A model generated the notes under the pieces. It worked only from the letters and a program-made list of their open reading frames with translations. It was not told the origin of the DNA and did no database searches. The translations under genes and the position numbers were made by a program. From Camellia lanceoleosa (lineage: Eukaryota > Streptophyta > Magnoliopsida > Ericales > Theaceae), in the NCBI GenBank assembly GCA_025200525.1, contig CM045767.1:6335437-6399436 (forward strand): 64,000 nt of DNA, read 5' to 3'. Positions 1 through 10,578 of this stretch are shown in pieces (positions within the stretch are counted from its first letter, which is position 1; each line of letters opens with the position of its first letter).

Positions 1-2512
1 GACCTTCTTGGAATATCTCATTAAGGTTCTTTGGCTGTTTGGTGAATTCTTTGTATACCTCATGTTATAGCCTCTTGTTGGCCTATTTCTTGCATTGCAT
101 TTTGGGCATGTTTTCATACTGATTTGAGGCTTGTCATCTCCTGTAAATATTCATATTTTTAGTCCCTCTTCAGTGTTGTAGAAGGGTATTTTTCCATTTG
201 GGCTTTACATCTACCACTTGCTTCATGACCTCCCTTGCGGAGCCATTTTTTGTATGCCATTTTAGCCCTACTTGTGATTGCTGTTTGGCCATGTTTTGTA
301 CTGTAAAAATGTGAGTTTTGGGGCTGCCTTTCTTCTGGTTTTTCAGGTCATGTATCAATTATGCATGTATTGTATAGCTGTAAGCCATTTCGTGCACTTA
401 TCTTCGCATTTCGGGATCATTTCATGCATCGGGTATTATTTCGCCTCATTTCGGGGCTGTTTTACCCCTCATTTTGCCACTGATTTTTGCATGTTTTCAT
501 ATCATATTCCATGTCTTTGCCATGTCTCATTAGAGTGGCATTTTTAGTGCCCGAGGATCCGTTCTCGGTTTGCGTGCTCGCGGGCACGCACTTCGAGGTA
601 TCTTGTTTTCATCTGATGGCCTCCTATGTGAGTGTGGCTGAGGCTCTCTCATGTTGGTGTAAGCCCATTATTGCATTGCGTATGCCATTTCATCCATAGC
701 ATTGTGTATGCCCGGTTGTGTACTACCTCGTGCAGCGTGTATGCCATTCCATGGCATTGTGTATGTTAGGATTGTATCTTAGTTGCATTTCGTGCATGTC
801 ATGCATATCGCATTGTGTTCGGGATAGGAGTTAGCCCGGGCACGGGAAACGAGGCACGTTTCGTACTCCGAGCGATGGAACGGGTCTCAATTCCCAAGTC
901 ACCGACACTCCGGATTATCTATGATGTAGTTAGGTTTTGTTGTAGCATTCATATGCATTCACCCTATATTGAGTTGTGCAATTCGGCTTCTCGACCATCA
1001 TGCATCGATATGCGTGATTGATGGCCCGAGGATCGATGCATGCATATATTTGTGAAATACATTACTATGCCCCTTTCCTGCTCTCTGTTGTAGCAAAATG
1101 AAGAAACAACAACTTTTCAGAGTCTGGCACGCATTTCGAGGAACATTGCAAACAGAGGCTAATTGGGGCATCCCAGTAGATTTCCGCGCAAAGCAGCCCA
1201 AACATGCATCATTTCATTATCCGGAGCACAATCAAGGCAGTCCCTGGCTTACATGCCAGTTTACAGTTTTTTTTAGTTAATTTGTTAATTAATTAGGAAT
1301 TTGTATATCATTCGGACTGTATTATTTGGACTGTATTATTCTTTCATTCGGGACTGTATATTTATTTGGACCCTCTGCGCGAGGGCATAATTGTAATAAG
1401 TGTGGGTGAGTGTGATGTATGTCTTCCAACTCCATGTCTTTCTTCCCTTTTATTTACCAGCTTATGATGGTTAGATATAGGGCATATTTAAATTAGTATA
1501 CAGTATGATAGCATGTTTGCATTCATTCATCTGTTTTGCATGCACCGGGCTCGGCGCATCATACTAACTGCATTTGTATTTCAATTCTAAATTGAATACG
1601 TGTTAGTTGTAGCATTTCATATGCCATGCTTAGAATAGCCGAGCTTGCTATAATTTGCATTTTTGCATGTGTTGCATTAGGCAATTCTGTGCATCTAGGA
1701 TCATGCATATATTTCTAACGAGCTTCTATTTTGGCTTGGAGTACTTGGTGAGTTTTTATGCTTTAGCATCCTTGCATGCGTGTGAGTGTTGCCATGAATA
1801 GCATGCTCGCCATGAGGCTATGTGCTTATGTGATATAACTGCCTTGAATGCCTGTGGGTGGAGGTTGGGTTACTTGGAGTGGGACAATTCATCAAATGTT
1901 TGTTTTAAGCCCAGTAGATAGTGGCAAAATCATATTTTCTAAGCCCACCCGAGGGTGGCAAATCCACGTCTTAGCCTACTTGCGAGTAGCACCATCAAAC
2001 CATTTTCAAACAAACAAGCATGAAATGTTTTGTTCCAATTCAGGCGATCCAGTCTATACTTGTATGCTGTGCGCATTACATAGTAACCTAGGCTAATAAC
2101 CAGAATAAGAACTCACAATGTTTTCAAAATCAGATATCATGGTTAGTAGAGGCCAGTCTTTGACCGGGCGAGCGGGGGTGCTCACGAAGTGACCTTCCCC
2201 AATCGTACCCAAGTTCCCGAGCCGAGGCAACTTTGGTGATGACGGACACGTGGCCTTCGGCACCGAGTCAGGGTTTCCTAAATTTTCCATTATAAAATAT
2301 TTAGGTGGCGACTCAGATATCCGCAAAGCGCGATCTATGTTTGGCACTTCTTTCAAAAAAATCTGTTTTCAAAACGATTTGCCAGATTTGGACTCTTTGG
2401 TTCAAGATTAAGAACCGTGACATTTGAGTCCTTCGAATTGTAGTAGACCCGCAAGCGAACTAGAACGGGGGGGAGTCACACCCTCTTCGGGATGCGTTCG
2501 GGGACGTCTACA
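1..2512 (+). repeat. 5' LTR, 3' part only
   Basis: Matches the 3' part of the LTR at 10579-14799 and ends in GTCTACA at 2506-2512. About 1.7 kb of this LTR lies left of the window. A small indel around 2440-2490 separates the two copies near the end. No protein is encoded; short open frames here are chance. Confidence 0.92.
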
Positions 2513-2517
2513 GTTTC

Positions 2518-2535
2518 TGGCGACTCTGCTGGGGA
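2518..2535 (+). promoter_or_regulatory. Primer-binding site of the retrotransposon
   Basis: TGGCGACTCTGCTGGGGA lies six bases after the LTR end. It begins with TGG, the complement of a tRNA CCA end. This form is familiar from Ogre/Tat elements, where tRNA-Arg has been proposed as the primer. The tRNA identity was not verified here. Confidence 0.8.
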
Positions 2536-3355
2536 ATTAGAGAACTTGACTCGAACTCTTGATATCTGGTTTTGACTACACTTGTGTGTTTCTTTGCATT
2601 GCATTTGCATTGGTGCGCCTAGGACACCGTGTTTGCCATATGCCATTCCCGAACGATTTACCGGAGGCTTGTCTTGTCAAGTCATGACCATAAGGCTGAT
2701 CGGCTCTGGGCTCTGACAGCATGGGAACACAAACCTTGGTTTTACCGGGGCACCCCTTTTTGACCATTCGACTTAGTGCATATTCGGATCCATAGTGACC
2801 ATTCCAAACTAGGACAGGTTGCTTACCCGTTTATAGGTTGTTTGAAGCCGCTGCGTGCGTAGTAAACCCTAGTTCCTGACAAAATAGGACAGGGAAACCC
2901 TACCCCAATATAGGGGTGTTTTGGCTCTTACTTATTTGTTATGTGCTTTAGAGTGCGTCTCTACAGGAATGCATGTATCAGTTCATGAGTTTGGGCATCA
3001 GGCCTGCGGGCACCAATTTAGTATTTTGGGAGTCAGCTTTACCTGTGGGTATCAGGCTCAGATTTGGGGCAGAGATTTAGGCAGAATTCAGGAGAGGGCA
3101 CACTCATTCAACTATGCTCGTATCTGTTTAGATGGAATCAGGCTGAGATGCTGTCTGTTTTCTCTTTTGCTAGGTAGTCTGGGAACCATAGCTTCAGAAG
3201 GCTCCGATATCCTCCGAGGTTCATTAGACTTGTGCTGATAGACTTTGTCGGGTCAGAGATTCAGTTCAAGGGTAATCAGTGTTCCTTTGCCAGAGGCAGA
3301 GTAAAAAGGCCAGTCAGGGACAGTTATACCGGTTGTTCAGTTAGACCAGGGCAAT
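2536..3355 (+). other. Retrotransposon 5' untranslated leader
   Basis: About 0.8 kb between the primer-binding site and the gag start. Frames are short and unrelated to known proteins. It probably serves as RNA leader and packaging region, by position only. Confidence 0.5.
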
Positions 3356-4696
3356 ATGGCAGGGATGGAGGAAATGATGCGTCAACTCCAAGAAAGTATG
3401 AAACTCATGCAGCAGGACGCTGCCCGTCAAGCGGAATTCGCCAAAAGCCAGGCCGAGATTATAGCCCAACAGGCAGAGACAATTGCCAGGCTAGAGCAAA
3501 GAACTGAGTATCTACTTCACACCAGGCTCCTCCCCCACCCAGAGTTCCAACACTCGGGGAGACAGCTAATGTCCAGGAAGATACGGACATTCCGACAAGG
3601 CCACCTCCGCCCCCGGTTCTACCCCAGCTATCCAAAGCACCGATCAACTTGCCTAGTTCACCCTTTGAGTTCGAGTTGGACCCTCATACCGAAGTTGAGC
3701 AAGCTCGAAAAGTTGTTCAAAAAATCTCAGGGGGTAAAGTCCATCCCGGACATTGAGGACGGGTACACCAATGCAGCTGTAACTCTACCAGACAAGTTCA
3801 AGATGCCTCACATCGACCGTTTTGACGGGTCGGGAGATCCCATGGTCCACCTGAGTTTGTTTTCAGATGTTCTGCGCCCGATGGGCTTGACAAGATTACA
3901 GAAGCTCTCCCTTTCTGGCAGGACCCTGTCGGGTATTGCGGCCATTTGGTATGCCAAATTGGAGGATTCAATGAAACGAAGCTAGGAGGAGATGGCCGAG
4001 GCCTTCGTCGCACAATATTCATACAATACCCAAATCGAGATTACGACCCGTGATCTTGAGACGACGAGGCAGGAGCCTAAGGAAAGCTTCTCAGAATTCG
4101 TGGCCCGCTGGAGGGCCAAGGCCTCAATGATGACCGTTAGGCCAACGGATAAGGATCAGATACGGATGGTTGTGCGCAACCTCCAGCCCAAACTAATACA
4201 GAAAATGATCGTGCTCCCCTTCCCTACCTTTTCAGATTTGTATGAGATGGGAGTACAGATCGAGGATGCTATGAAGCAAGGCCTCATTGACCAGGAGAAG
4301 GAGCAGCCCAGGAGGGCGTTTACCCGCAGTTCGAATGCGACCACTAGTGGTGACGCAGCTGCAAGATCTTCCGAAGTGGGCATGGTCGCCACTACCACAC
4401 CAAGAGCAGCCACCCCCTTTGTTGGTGCATCCACTTCAAAAGGGTTTTCACCCACTCTATATATCTTTGTCTAAAGCCTTGGGGGTCCTACTCAGGAAAG
4501 GACATCTGAAACCGTTAGAGCAACGGCCTCTACCCGATCCTCTCCCTCCAAAGCATGACCCGACTAAGTACTGTGCTTTCCATCAACAAACCGGTTATGA
4601 CATCGACAGTTGCGTCCGTCTCCGCCACGAGATACAAAATTTGATTGACAACGGGGTCATCCCTGCACCAGGTCCTGCAAAGTCTATCGGCACTTG
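3356..4696 (+). pseudogene. gag: Retrotransposon gag, disrupted
   Basis: The frame opens with a Q/E-rich coiled coil (MEEMMRQLQESMKLMQQDAA, repeated AQQAE/AEF). It continues through a linker to the retrotransposon Gag core: DKFKMPHIDRFDGSGDPMVH, then WYAKLEDSMKRS, a stop, and EEMAEAFVAQYSYN. The stop (TAG, 3983-3985) sits where the family normally has Trp, so it is probably a TGG-to-TAG change. The same frame resumes to about 4474. The reading then shifts into the frame carrying KYCAFHQQTGYDIDSC (about 4569-4615), a CxxH...C segment typical of the Tat gag C terminus. It therefore carries one stop and at least one frameshift (4290-4470), and the linker at ~3510-3700 also looks shifted. It would have formed virus-like particles in the cytoplasm; this copy cannot make a full product. 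Confidence 0.88.
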
Positions 4697-4769
4697 ATCA
4701 GTGAACTTGTGGGAGATAATGTGATGTGATCGAGGGATGAACCACCTGCGGGCGACGTTCAGTTTATTT

Positions 4770-5060
4770 CAGATATGGTGGATGGCTTGCACTATTTTGA
4801 GCATTTGCGAATGCTAGCTTTTATGCTTTCTGACTTGGGTATTGGGTCAGTCTTGTTGTTTTTGAGTCTATCCTTTTGTTTTGAGTCAGTCTCTTTTGTT
4901 TTGGGTCTGTCTTGTTGTATTGAGTCAGTCCTATTGTATAGGAGTCGGGTGATTCCGGGGGAGGTGTTACCTCGAGCATCACCATTTTGTTTTGTGTTTG
5001 TCTTTTCGTTTTGTTTTGAGTCTGTTTCTGCCTTGGAGCCAGTAATGCTAACAGATTTGA
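4770..5060 (+). repeat. Degenerate T/G-rich repeats
   Basis: Imperfect ~28-32-bp units containing TTTTGAGTCAGTC or TTTTGGGTCTGTC recur several times. Both strands are open by chance here because the units contain few stop codons. Confidence 0.5.
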
Positions 5061-5213
5061 ATGAACAACAGTGTTTTTTTTCATGCTTTTGTGTTTGCTT
5101 CTGCCGTGTGCCAGTTGTACTAGAAATTCCAAATGAGATGGCAGTATTTGACTAGAAGCTGTGTCTTTTCTGTGCCTTGAATTCATTGCATCGACCTAAG
5201 TTTTCCAAAAGCT

Positions 5214-5690
5214 TTTTGAACACTACGGTGAAAATGAAGAGGAAGGAATTCCTCGGGTTTTGCAAAATTTTGATCAATTGAGAGAAAGAGAGGCGTGCTA
5301 AGCCCTTAATGAATGAAATCATGCTTGTTAGTGTGAGTACTGGGAAGGATCCTGGCTTGATCCAGATTGGTTCTACACTATCTTCAGCGCGAGCGATTTG
5401 TCGTTTTCTTAAAAACTTTCAAAAAATGTTTTGCGCGGTCTTGCGAAGACCTGTGTGGAATCGCTCTTGAGATTGTGCAACCTAGGATCGCTTTTAGCCT
5501 CGAGACTCAACCCCTTCGCTTTCAAACCTTGAACTTGAATTCAGAAGGTTCAACGGTCAACTACGATGTGAGGCCTGTGTGGCCAGATTTGAAGCAGCCC
5601 TCGAACAAGAGGCACCAAAGTCAGATCAAGAAGGTCAGACCTCATCAGAAGAAGCTTGCAAAGCTAGAACAGCAGTACCCTTCGAACTAG
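5214..5690 (+). pseudogene. pol: Remnant of retrotransposon pol (linker and start of reverse transcriptase)
   Basis: Translation from 5214 gives FEHYGENEEEGIPRVLQNFD, an acidic linker like the one before reverse transcriptase in Tat pol. A second frame gives GKDPGLIQIGSTLSSA. The frame starting at 5367 gives FLKTFKKCFARSCEDLCGI followed by EIVQPRIAF. This parallels the conserved opening of plant Ty3/gypsy reverse transcriptase (FxWSYEDMPGIDPxIxxHRI). Trp has become Arg in FARS, and frameshifts separate the pieces. After about 5525 the similarity ends: fingers, palm, RNase H and integrase are all gone. It shows that the element derives from an autonomous ancestor by a large internal deletion. 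Confidence 0.72.
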
Positions 5691-6290
5691 GGGCAAAGAT
5701 GTCAGATGTGCTCGAAGAGCCGAAGATGGATCCTTCTGCAAATCGATACAACAGCCACTCTCTTGGATACGGATGGCTTCGAGATCCTAAAACCATTTGG
5801 CATGGACTTGTTACACTTTTACCCTTTGAGAGGCTCGCTGGGCCGAAAACCCGGAAAGGGCGACCCAGGCAAAAGTTAGAGCAAGAAAAGATATATACAA
5901 AAAACAAAAATAAAAAAAAGAAAAGAGAAAAAGGAAAAAAAGAAAAAAAAGAAAAAAAGAAGAAAAGAAAAAAAAAAGAAGGAAAAAAAAAATAATAAAA
6001 GAAAAGAAATGAAAAAGAAAGAAGAACAAAGCTCGCAAGGTCGACAACCTACAACGGGCGCCTTGGCAAAAGTTAGAGCATAAAAGGAGAGGTTAAATAC
6101 CCGAGTGTACCTTAACCCCGAACTACGTAAGGCTTGATTCCCATCTTTGGGATACGTAGGCAACTTCATCCTAAAGTCCAGCCGTAAAACACTTCAATTT
6201 GATTGTGTCCATGCGATGGTTCTGATCATCTTTGTCTTCACTGTATCCGAGAGTCTGGTTGTGTTCGTCGCTCTGAGGACTGACTACAAT
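5691..6290 (+). other. Noncoding retrotransposon interior with A/G-rich tract
   Basis: Contains an almost pure purine tract at about 5880-6030 (runs of A broken by G), which creates Lys/Glu-rich or Phe-rich open frames with no biological meaning. No recognisable domain. Confidence 0.6.
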
Positions 6291-6437
6291 GCGCTGCGGT
6301 GCCATTCAAACAAGGGGCAACTTTCCATTGCCATTCAACGCGCCGCGGTGCCGTTCAAACAAGGGGCAACTTTCTGTTGCCATTCAATGCGCTGCGGTGC
6401 CGTTCAAACAAGGGGCAACTTTCCGTTGCCATGCAGT
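6291..6437 (+). repeat. 49-bp tandem repeat, three copies
   Basis: Copies start at 6291, 6340 and 6389. Each contains GCG(C/T)(C/T)GCGGTGCC then TTCAAACAAGGGGCAACTTT, ending in a TTGCCATTCAA-like segment. Exact 49-bp spacing. Confidence 0.9.
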
Positions 6438-8414
6438 TCTCTTCAAGCACGAGGCAGTTTTCCTTTGGATCCGAGGTTGTGCATCTCAGGAGTAGGTTTC
6501 ACGCTCGTTGAGCAAGTGGCCGTTTGCAAAAATAGTTTTTGAGAATTTTTACTGAGGTTGACTAATTTTCTCGAAAATTGTTCCATCTTTTCCAAAAACT
6601 AGACCACTTCTTGGACCCAAAAAAGGAAAATTTTCAGTGCTCATAACCTGACTTGCATGATTTCAAATCAAAAATTGAACAAGCATGTTAATCTAACTCT
6701 CATGTCGGTCAAAATTACTTTAGCAAAAGCTCAAAAAAATAAAAAATGGTCAACATGATGAACTAGGGGCACAGTTGAGTCAGGAGTTCTGTCTTTTCCC
6801 CTTTGTCAAAATACTTGCCAAGAAGGGCACTCTACCTGCCAGAAAAGGCACAACTGAAGGCGACAACAAAAGGGCCGAAAAGCTCCCTCATCCTCTGAGC
6901 AACGAGGTATCAAGTCCAGTGCGAAGCACGAACTGGAATGGATCAAGATATTCCACTCCCTCATCTGGACACATCTGATTACGTCCAAACTCTCCAGCAG
7001 AGCATCGTTAACCGATGTCAGCTGCAAATTTGCTACACATCCAGCTTGTAGAAGAACCTCTGTGGGAGGAATTCACTAGCTGTAAGCGGAAGAAAGAGAA
7101 TCTAGCAGAATGCTAGGGGCACGAGCCCACAACTTGCTGTTTATCCATCAACCACCCAGGGGAGGGATTGAAAAATGAGAGATTGAAGAATAGAGAGATG
7201 TGCGATGAGAGGAAAAGTGAGAAAAGGGCTTTTTCAGAAAAACAGAGCTTGAGGGCCGAGTGATGTGAGAACCACAAATAAGAAAAGGGTGGGAAACACT
7301 ACCCGGTGAAACAGGCTCCCTGTGCACGTCTGAGTGTCGTGTCTTTTTGTTTTATCTCGTTTCTTGTTTTGAGTCATTTCGAGTGTTACTCGATGTGTCT
7401 AGGTTGTGTGCCTTTTATTTCCTTGTTGAGTTGTTTTGCTGTGTTCAGTGGTAGGGTCAATACCTGGTCGAAAAACTCATCTCTCAATTTCAAAGATAAA
7501 ATTGTTTTGTGCTCCGAGTGCCGTGCCGTTCTCTACATTTGTGCAAAACAAAATTTGTTCTTTCATAAAATCGCAGGATTCAACTCAGGTTATATGAGAA
7601 CAGTAGAACCAGGACCTATCTGAAGCTATAATGGTTACGGATCGCAGTTTAAAGAAAAAGAGGAAAATGTCGGGCATCTGAGTTTGTTCCAACTTCAGTA
7701 GGCTCCGAGATTGTATTCCGTGTGTACCTCTTCAGGTCTTGCCAATGCTCCGAAGTATGAGTGTACCTCTACCTCAAGCTCAAGATCAAGTCTACCTTAA
7801 GCCAGAATGGCGATCAGAAGTGCTCTCTCTGAGTACCAGTTCCTTGCCGGGGTCATCTTGGCTGTGTTCGCAATGAGTTCCTAGGAGACCAACTGCGACG
7901 GTGGAAACTAGAGTTCGAATGGCTGTTGCCTAGAACGCAAAGGTTCGGGATTTCCGAGACTAAAGTCTGGTTTAAATACCCAAAGGTGTGTCCTCAGCTT
8001 GAAATCCGTATGGAAGCCCCATAGGTTGAGATAGCGTGTATGCACCTCAGTCGATACCGACCAACCTAGTCTGTCACCCCGTTGGAGAATAGGGAAAGTT
8101 GTGAATATGATCAGGAAAACAAGCAGCAGCCGTAGCTCCTACATATAGATGTTGTTACTTGTCAGCATTTCAGAGCCTTTGTACTGTGAGTTCAAGGTAA
8201 AGTGTTCGAAGAGCACGAGGGGAGATCCCCGTCAGAGTAGAGCGGTTCACCGCCACTCACCTTAGGAGGTGCTTTCTAAAGCGCCGCTTTGTCCATTTAT
8301 TGCTTTCCTTAAGCATCATGCATTGTAATGCATTATACCTATCAAGTTTCTTTCTCAGTCATGCACAATATTGTATGTACGGTTCATCCAAAGAAGTTCC
8401 GTTTGAGATCATTT
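6438..8414 (+). other. Noncoding retrotransposon interior
   Basis: Two kilobases with only short frames on both strands and no domain I recognise. Similar long noncoding stretches lie between pol and the 3' LTR in Tat/Ogre elements; here the stretch also occupies the place of the deleted pol. Confidence 0.55.
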
Positions 8415-8720
8415 ATTAGTGTATCAATCACACTTCATTCATTTTGTGTATCTATCACACACATTCTCACTTTGTGTATCTATCACGCACATATTCACTT
8501 TTTGTGTATCCATCGCACACCTTTAGTGTATCAAACACACTTGTTCACTCAGTGTATCTATCACACTTTGTGTTCACCTTTTGTGTATCCATCACACACC
8601 TTTAGTGTATCAATCACACTTGTTCACATAGTGCATCTATCACACTTTGTGTTCACCTTTAGTATGTCTATCATACTCTGCTCACTTTGTGTATCAATCA
8701 CACTATGCTCATTCGTTGCA
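8415..8720 (+). repeat. Degenerate TGTATCA(A/T)TCACAC repeats
   Basis: About ten variants of TGTATC(A/T)ATCACAC at irregular 25-45-bp intervals, alternating with CTTT(A/G)TGT-like linkers. The single open frame across it reflects repeat composition. Confidence 0.7.
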
Positions 8721-8852
8721 TTGTTATGCACATCTGTCTAGCATTGTTATGCTCATTACTTGCATTGTTATGCACACTTCACCTGTATTGTTATGCACCT
8801 TTTCATTTGCAATTATCACTCTTTCTCCTCGCGCGTGCGACGGGTTAGACCT

Positions 8853-9710
8853 CTTCGATTAAAAGCATTTGGAATACGTTCCAATGCTTACACCATTCTG
8901 AAACACCGGGATACGTCCATATGTTTCTCCCTCTTCGGTTAAAAGTGTTCGGAATACGTTCCAGTGCTTACACCATTCTGAAACACCGGGATGCGTCCCT
9001 ATGTTTCCCCTTCTTCGGTTAAAAGCGTTTGGAATTCGTTCCAATGCTTACACCATTCTAACACCGATACGCCCCTATGTTTCCTTCTTCGATTAAAAGC
9101 ATTTGGAATACGTTCAATGCTTACACCATTCTCAAACACCGGATACGCCCCTATGTTTCTCCTCTTCTTAAAAGCGTTTGGAATACGCCCAATGCTTACA
9201 CCATTCAAACACCGGATACGCCCCTATGTTTCCCTTCTTCGGTTAAAAGTGTTTGGAATACGCCCAATGCTTACACCATTCTAACACCGATACGTCCCTA
9301 TGTTTCCCTTCTTCGGTTAAAAGCATTTGGAATACGTTCCAATGCTTACACCATTCTGAAACACCGGGATACGTCCCTATGTTTCTCCCTCTTCGGTTAA
9401 AAGCGTTCGGAATACGTTCCAATGCTTACACCATTTTGAAACACCGGGATATGTCCCTATGTTTCTCCCTCTTCGGTTAAAAGCGTTTGGAATACATTCC
9501 AATGCTTACACCATTCCGGAACACTGGGATACGTCCCTATGTTTCCCCTTCTTCGGTTAAAAGTGTTCGGAATACGTTCCAATACTTACACCATTCCGGA
9601 ACATTGGGATACATCTCTATGTTTCCCCTTCTTCGGTTAAAAGTGTTCGGAATACGTTCCAATGCTTACACCATTCTGAAACACCGGGGTACGTCCCTAC
9701 GTTTCTCCTC
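8853..9710 (+). repeat. 80-bp tandem array, about 11 copies
   Basis: Units start at CTTCG(A/G)TTAAAAG and contain TTTGGAATACGTTCCAA, CTTACACCATTC and CACCGGGATACGTCCCTATG. Starts at 8853, 8933, 9013, 9311, 9391, 9471, 9551 and 9631 give an 80-bp period. The units between 9013 and 9311 carry small deletions (74-75 bp). Confidence 0.93.
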
Positions 9711-9865
9711 TCTTTGTGGAACACCGGGATACGTCCCTATATTTCACATTCCTTGCGGAACACCGGGATACGTCCCTATGTTTCACATTCCTTGCGGAAC
9801 ACCGGGATACGTCCCTATGTTTCACATTCCTTGCAGAACACTGGGATACGTCCCTATGTTTCTCC
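9711..9865 (+). repeat. 39-bp tandem array, four copies
   Basis: Copies of ACACCGGGATACGTCCCTAT plus TTTCACATTCCTTGC start at 9721, 9760, 9799 and 9838, exactly 39 bp apart. The core is the last third of the neighbouring 80-bp unit. Confidence 0.92.
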
Positions 9866-9881
9866 TTCTTTTCTAACCTTT

Positions 9882-10101
9882 GGGATACGTCCCTAATCTT
9901 TGGGATACGTCCCTAATATCTGGGATACGTCCCTAACCTTTGGGATACGTCCCTAACCTTCGGGATGCGTCCCTAACCTTCGGGATACGTCCCTAATCCT
10001 CTGGGATACGTCCCTAACCTTCGGGATGCGTCCCTAATCCTTGGGATATGTCCCTAACCTTTGGGATACGTCCCTAACCTCCGGGATACGTCCCTCTGTT
10101 C
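9882..10101 (+). repeat. 20-bp tandem array, eleven copies
   Basis: GGGATACGTCCCTAACCTTT-like units start at 9882, 9902, 9922, 9942, 9962, 9982, 10003, 10023, 10043, 10063 and 10083. They keep only the GGGATACGTCCCTA core shared with the 39- and 80-bp arrays to the left. Confidence 0.93.
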
Positions 10102-10268
10102 CCCCCTCTTTGGTTAAGAGCATTTGGAATACGTTCCAATGCTTAAACCACTCCGAAACACTGGGATAAGTCCCTACGTTTCTCTCTTTGTTCCTTCCTC
10201 AGCATTTCATTCGCGCTGTCTTGCGCACCTCACCTGTACTTGTTAGTACATTACATTGTTTTGCATAC

Positions 10269-10408
10269 AAACCGGCTTCGCGTAGCGTGTAAGTCCAATC
10301 TTCAAACCGGCTTCGCGTAGCGTATAAGTCCAATCTTCAAACCGGCTTCGCGTAGCGTGTAAGTCCAATTTTCAAACCGGCTTCGCGTAGCGTATAAGTC
10401 CAATTATC
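10269..10408 (+). repeat. 35-bp tandem repeat, four copies
   Basis: AAACCGGCTTCGCGTAGCGT followed by (A/G)TAAGTCCAAT starts at 10269, 10304, 10339 and 10374, an exact 35-bp period. Copies alternate GTGTAAG and GTATAAG, suggesting that pairs were duplicated together. Confidence 0.93.
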
Positions 10409-10565
10409 AAAATCTTCCCGCATATCATTTGCATTTTGCCCCTGCCTGCGGGCACATCTTTGTCTATCTTGTTTGCTTTGTCTAAGTCTTCGGCCTTGTC
10501 AAAAATGGGTCGTCTCTGGGCTTTGACATTCACTCCCGTCATTCTTATGACTTTCGAGTTCTGTC

Positions 10566-10578
10566 AAAGGGGGGCAAC
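10566..10578 (+). promoter_or_regulatory. Polypurine tract
   Basis: AAAGGGGGGCAAC directly abuts the TGTAGAC start of the 3' LTR. This is the expected plus-strand primer for LTR retrotransposon replication. Confidence 0.8.

Noticed and set aside
4156..4455. 99-codon minus-strand frame
   Set aside because: Shadow of gag on the plus strand.
5811..6169. Open frames rich in Lys/Glu (plus) or Phe/Leu (minus)
   Set aside because: They come from a pure A/G tract and have no domain or codon signal.
8859..9916. Overlapping open frames on both strands with repeated SVWN/FGIRSNAYT peptides
   Set aside because: Created by the 80- and 39-bp tandem arrays; all frames lack stops by composition.
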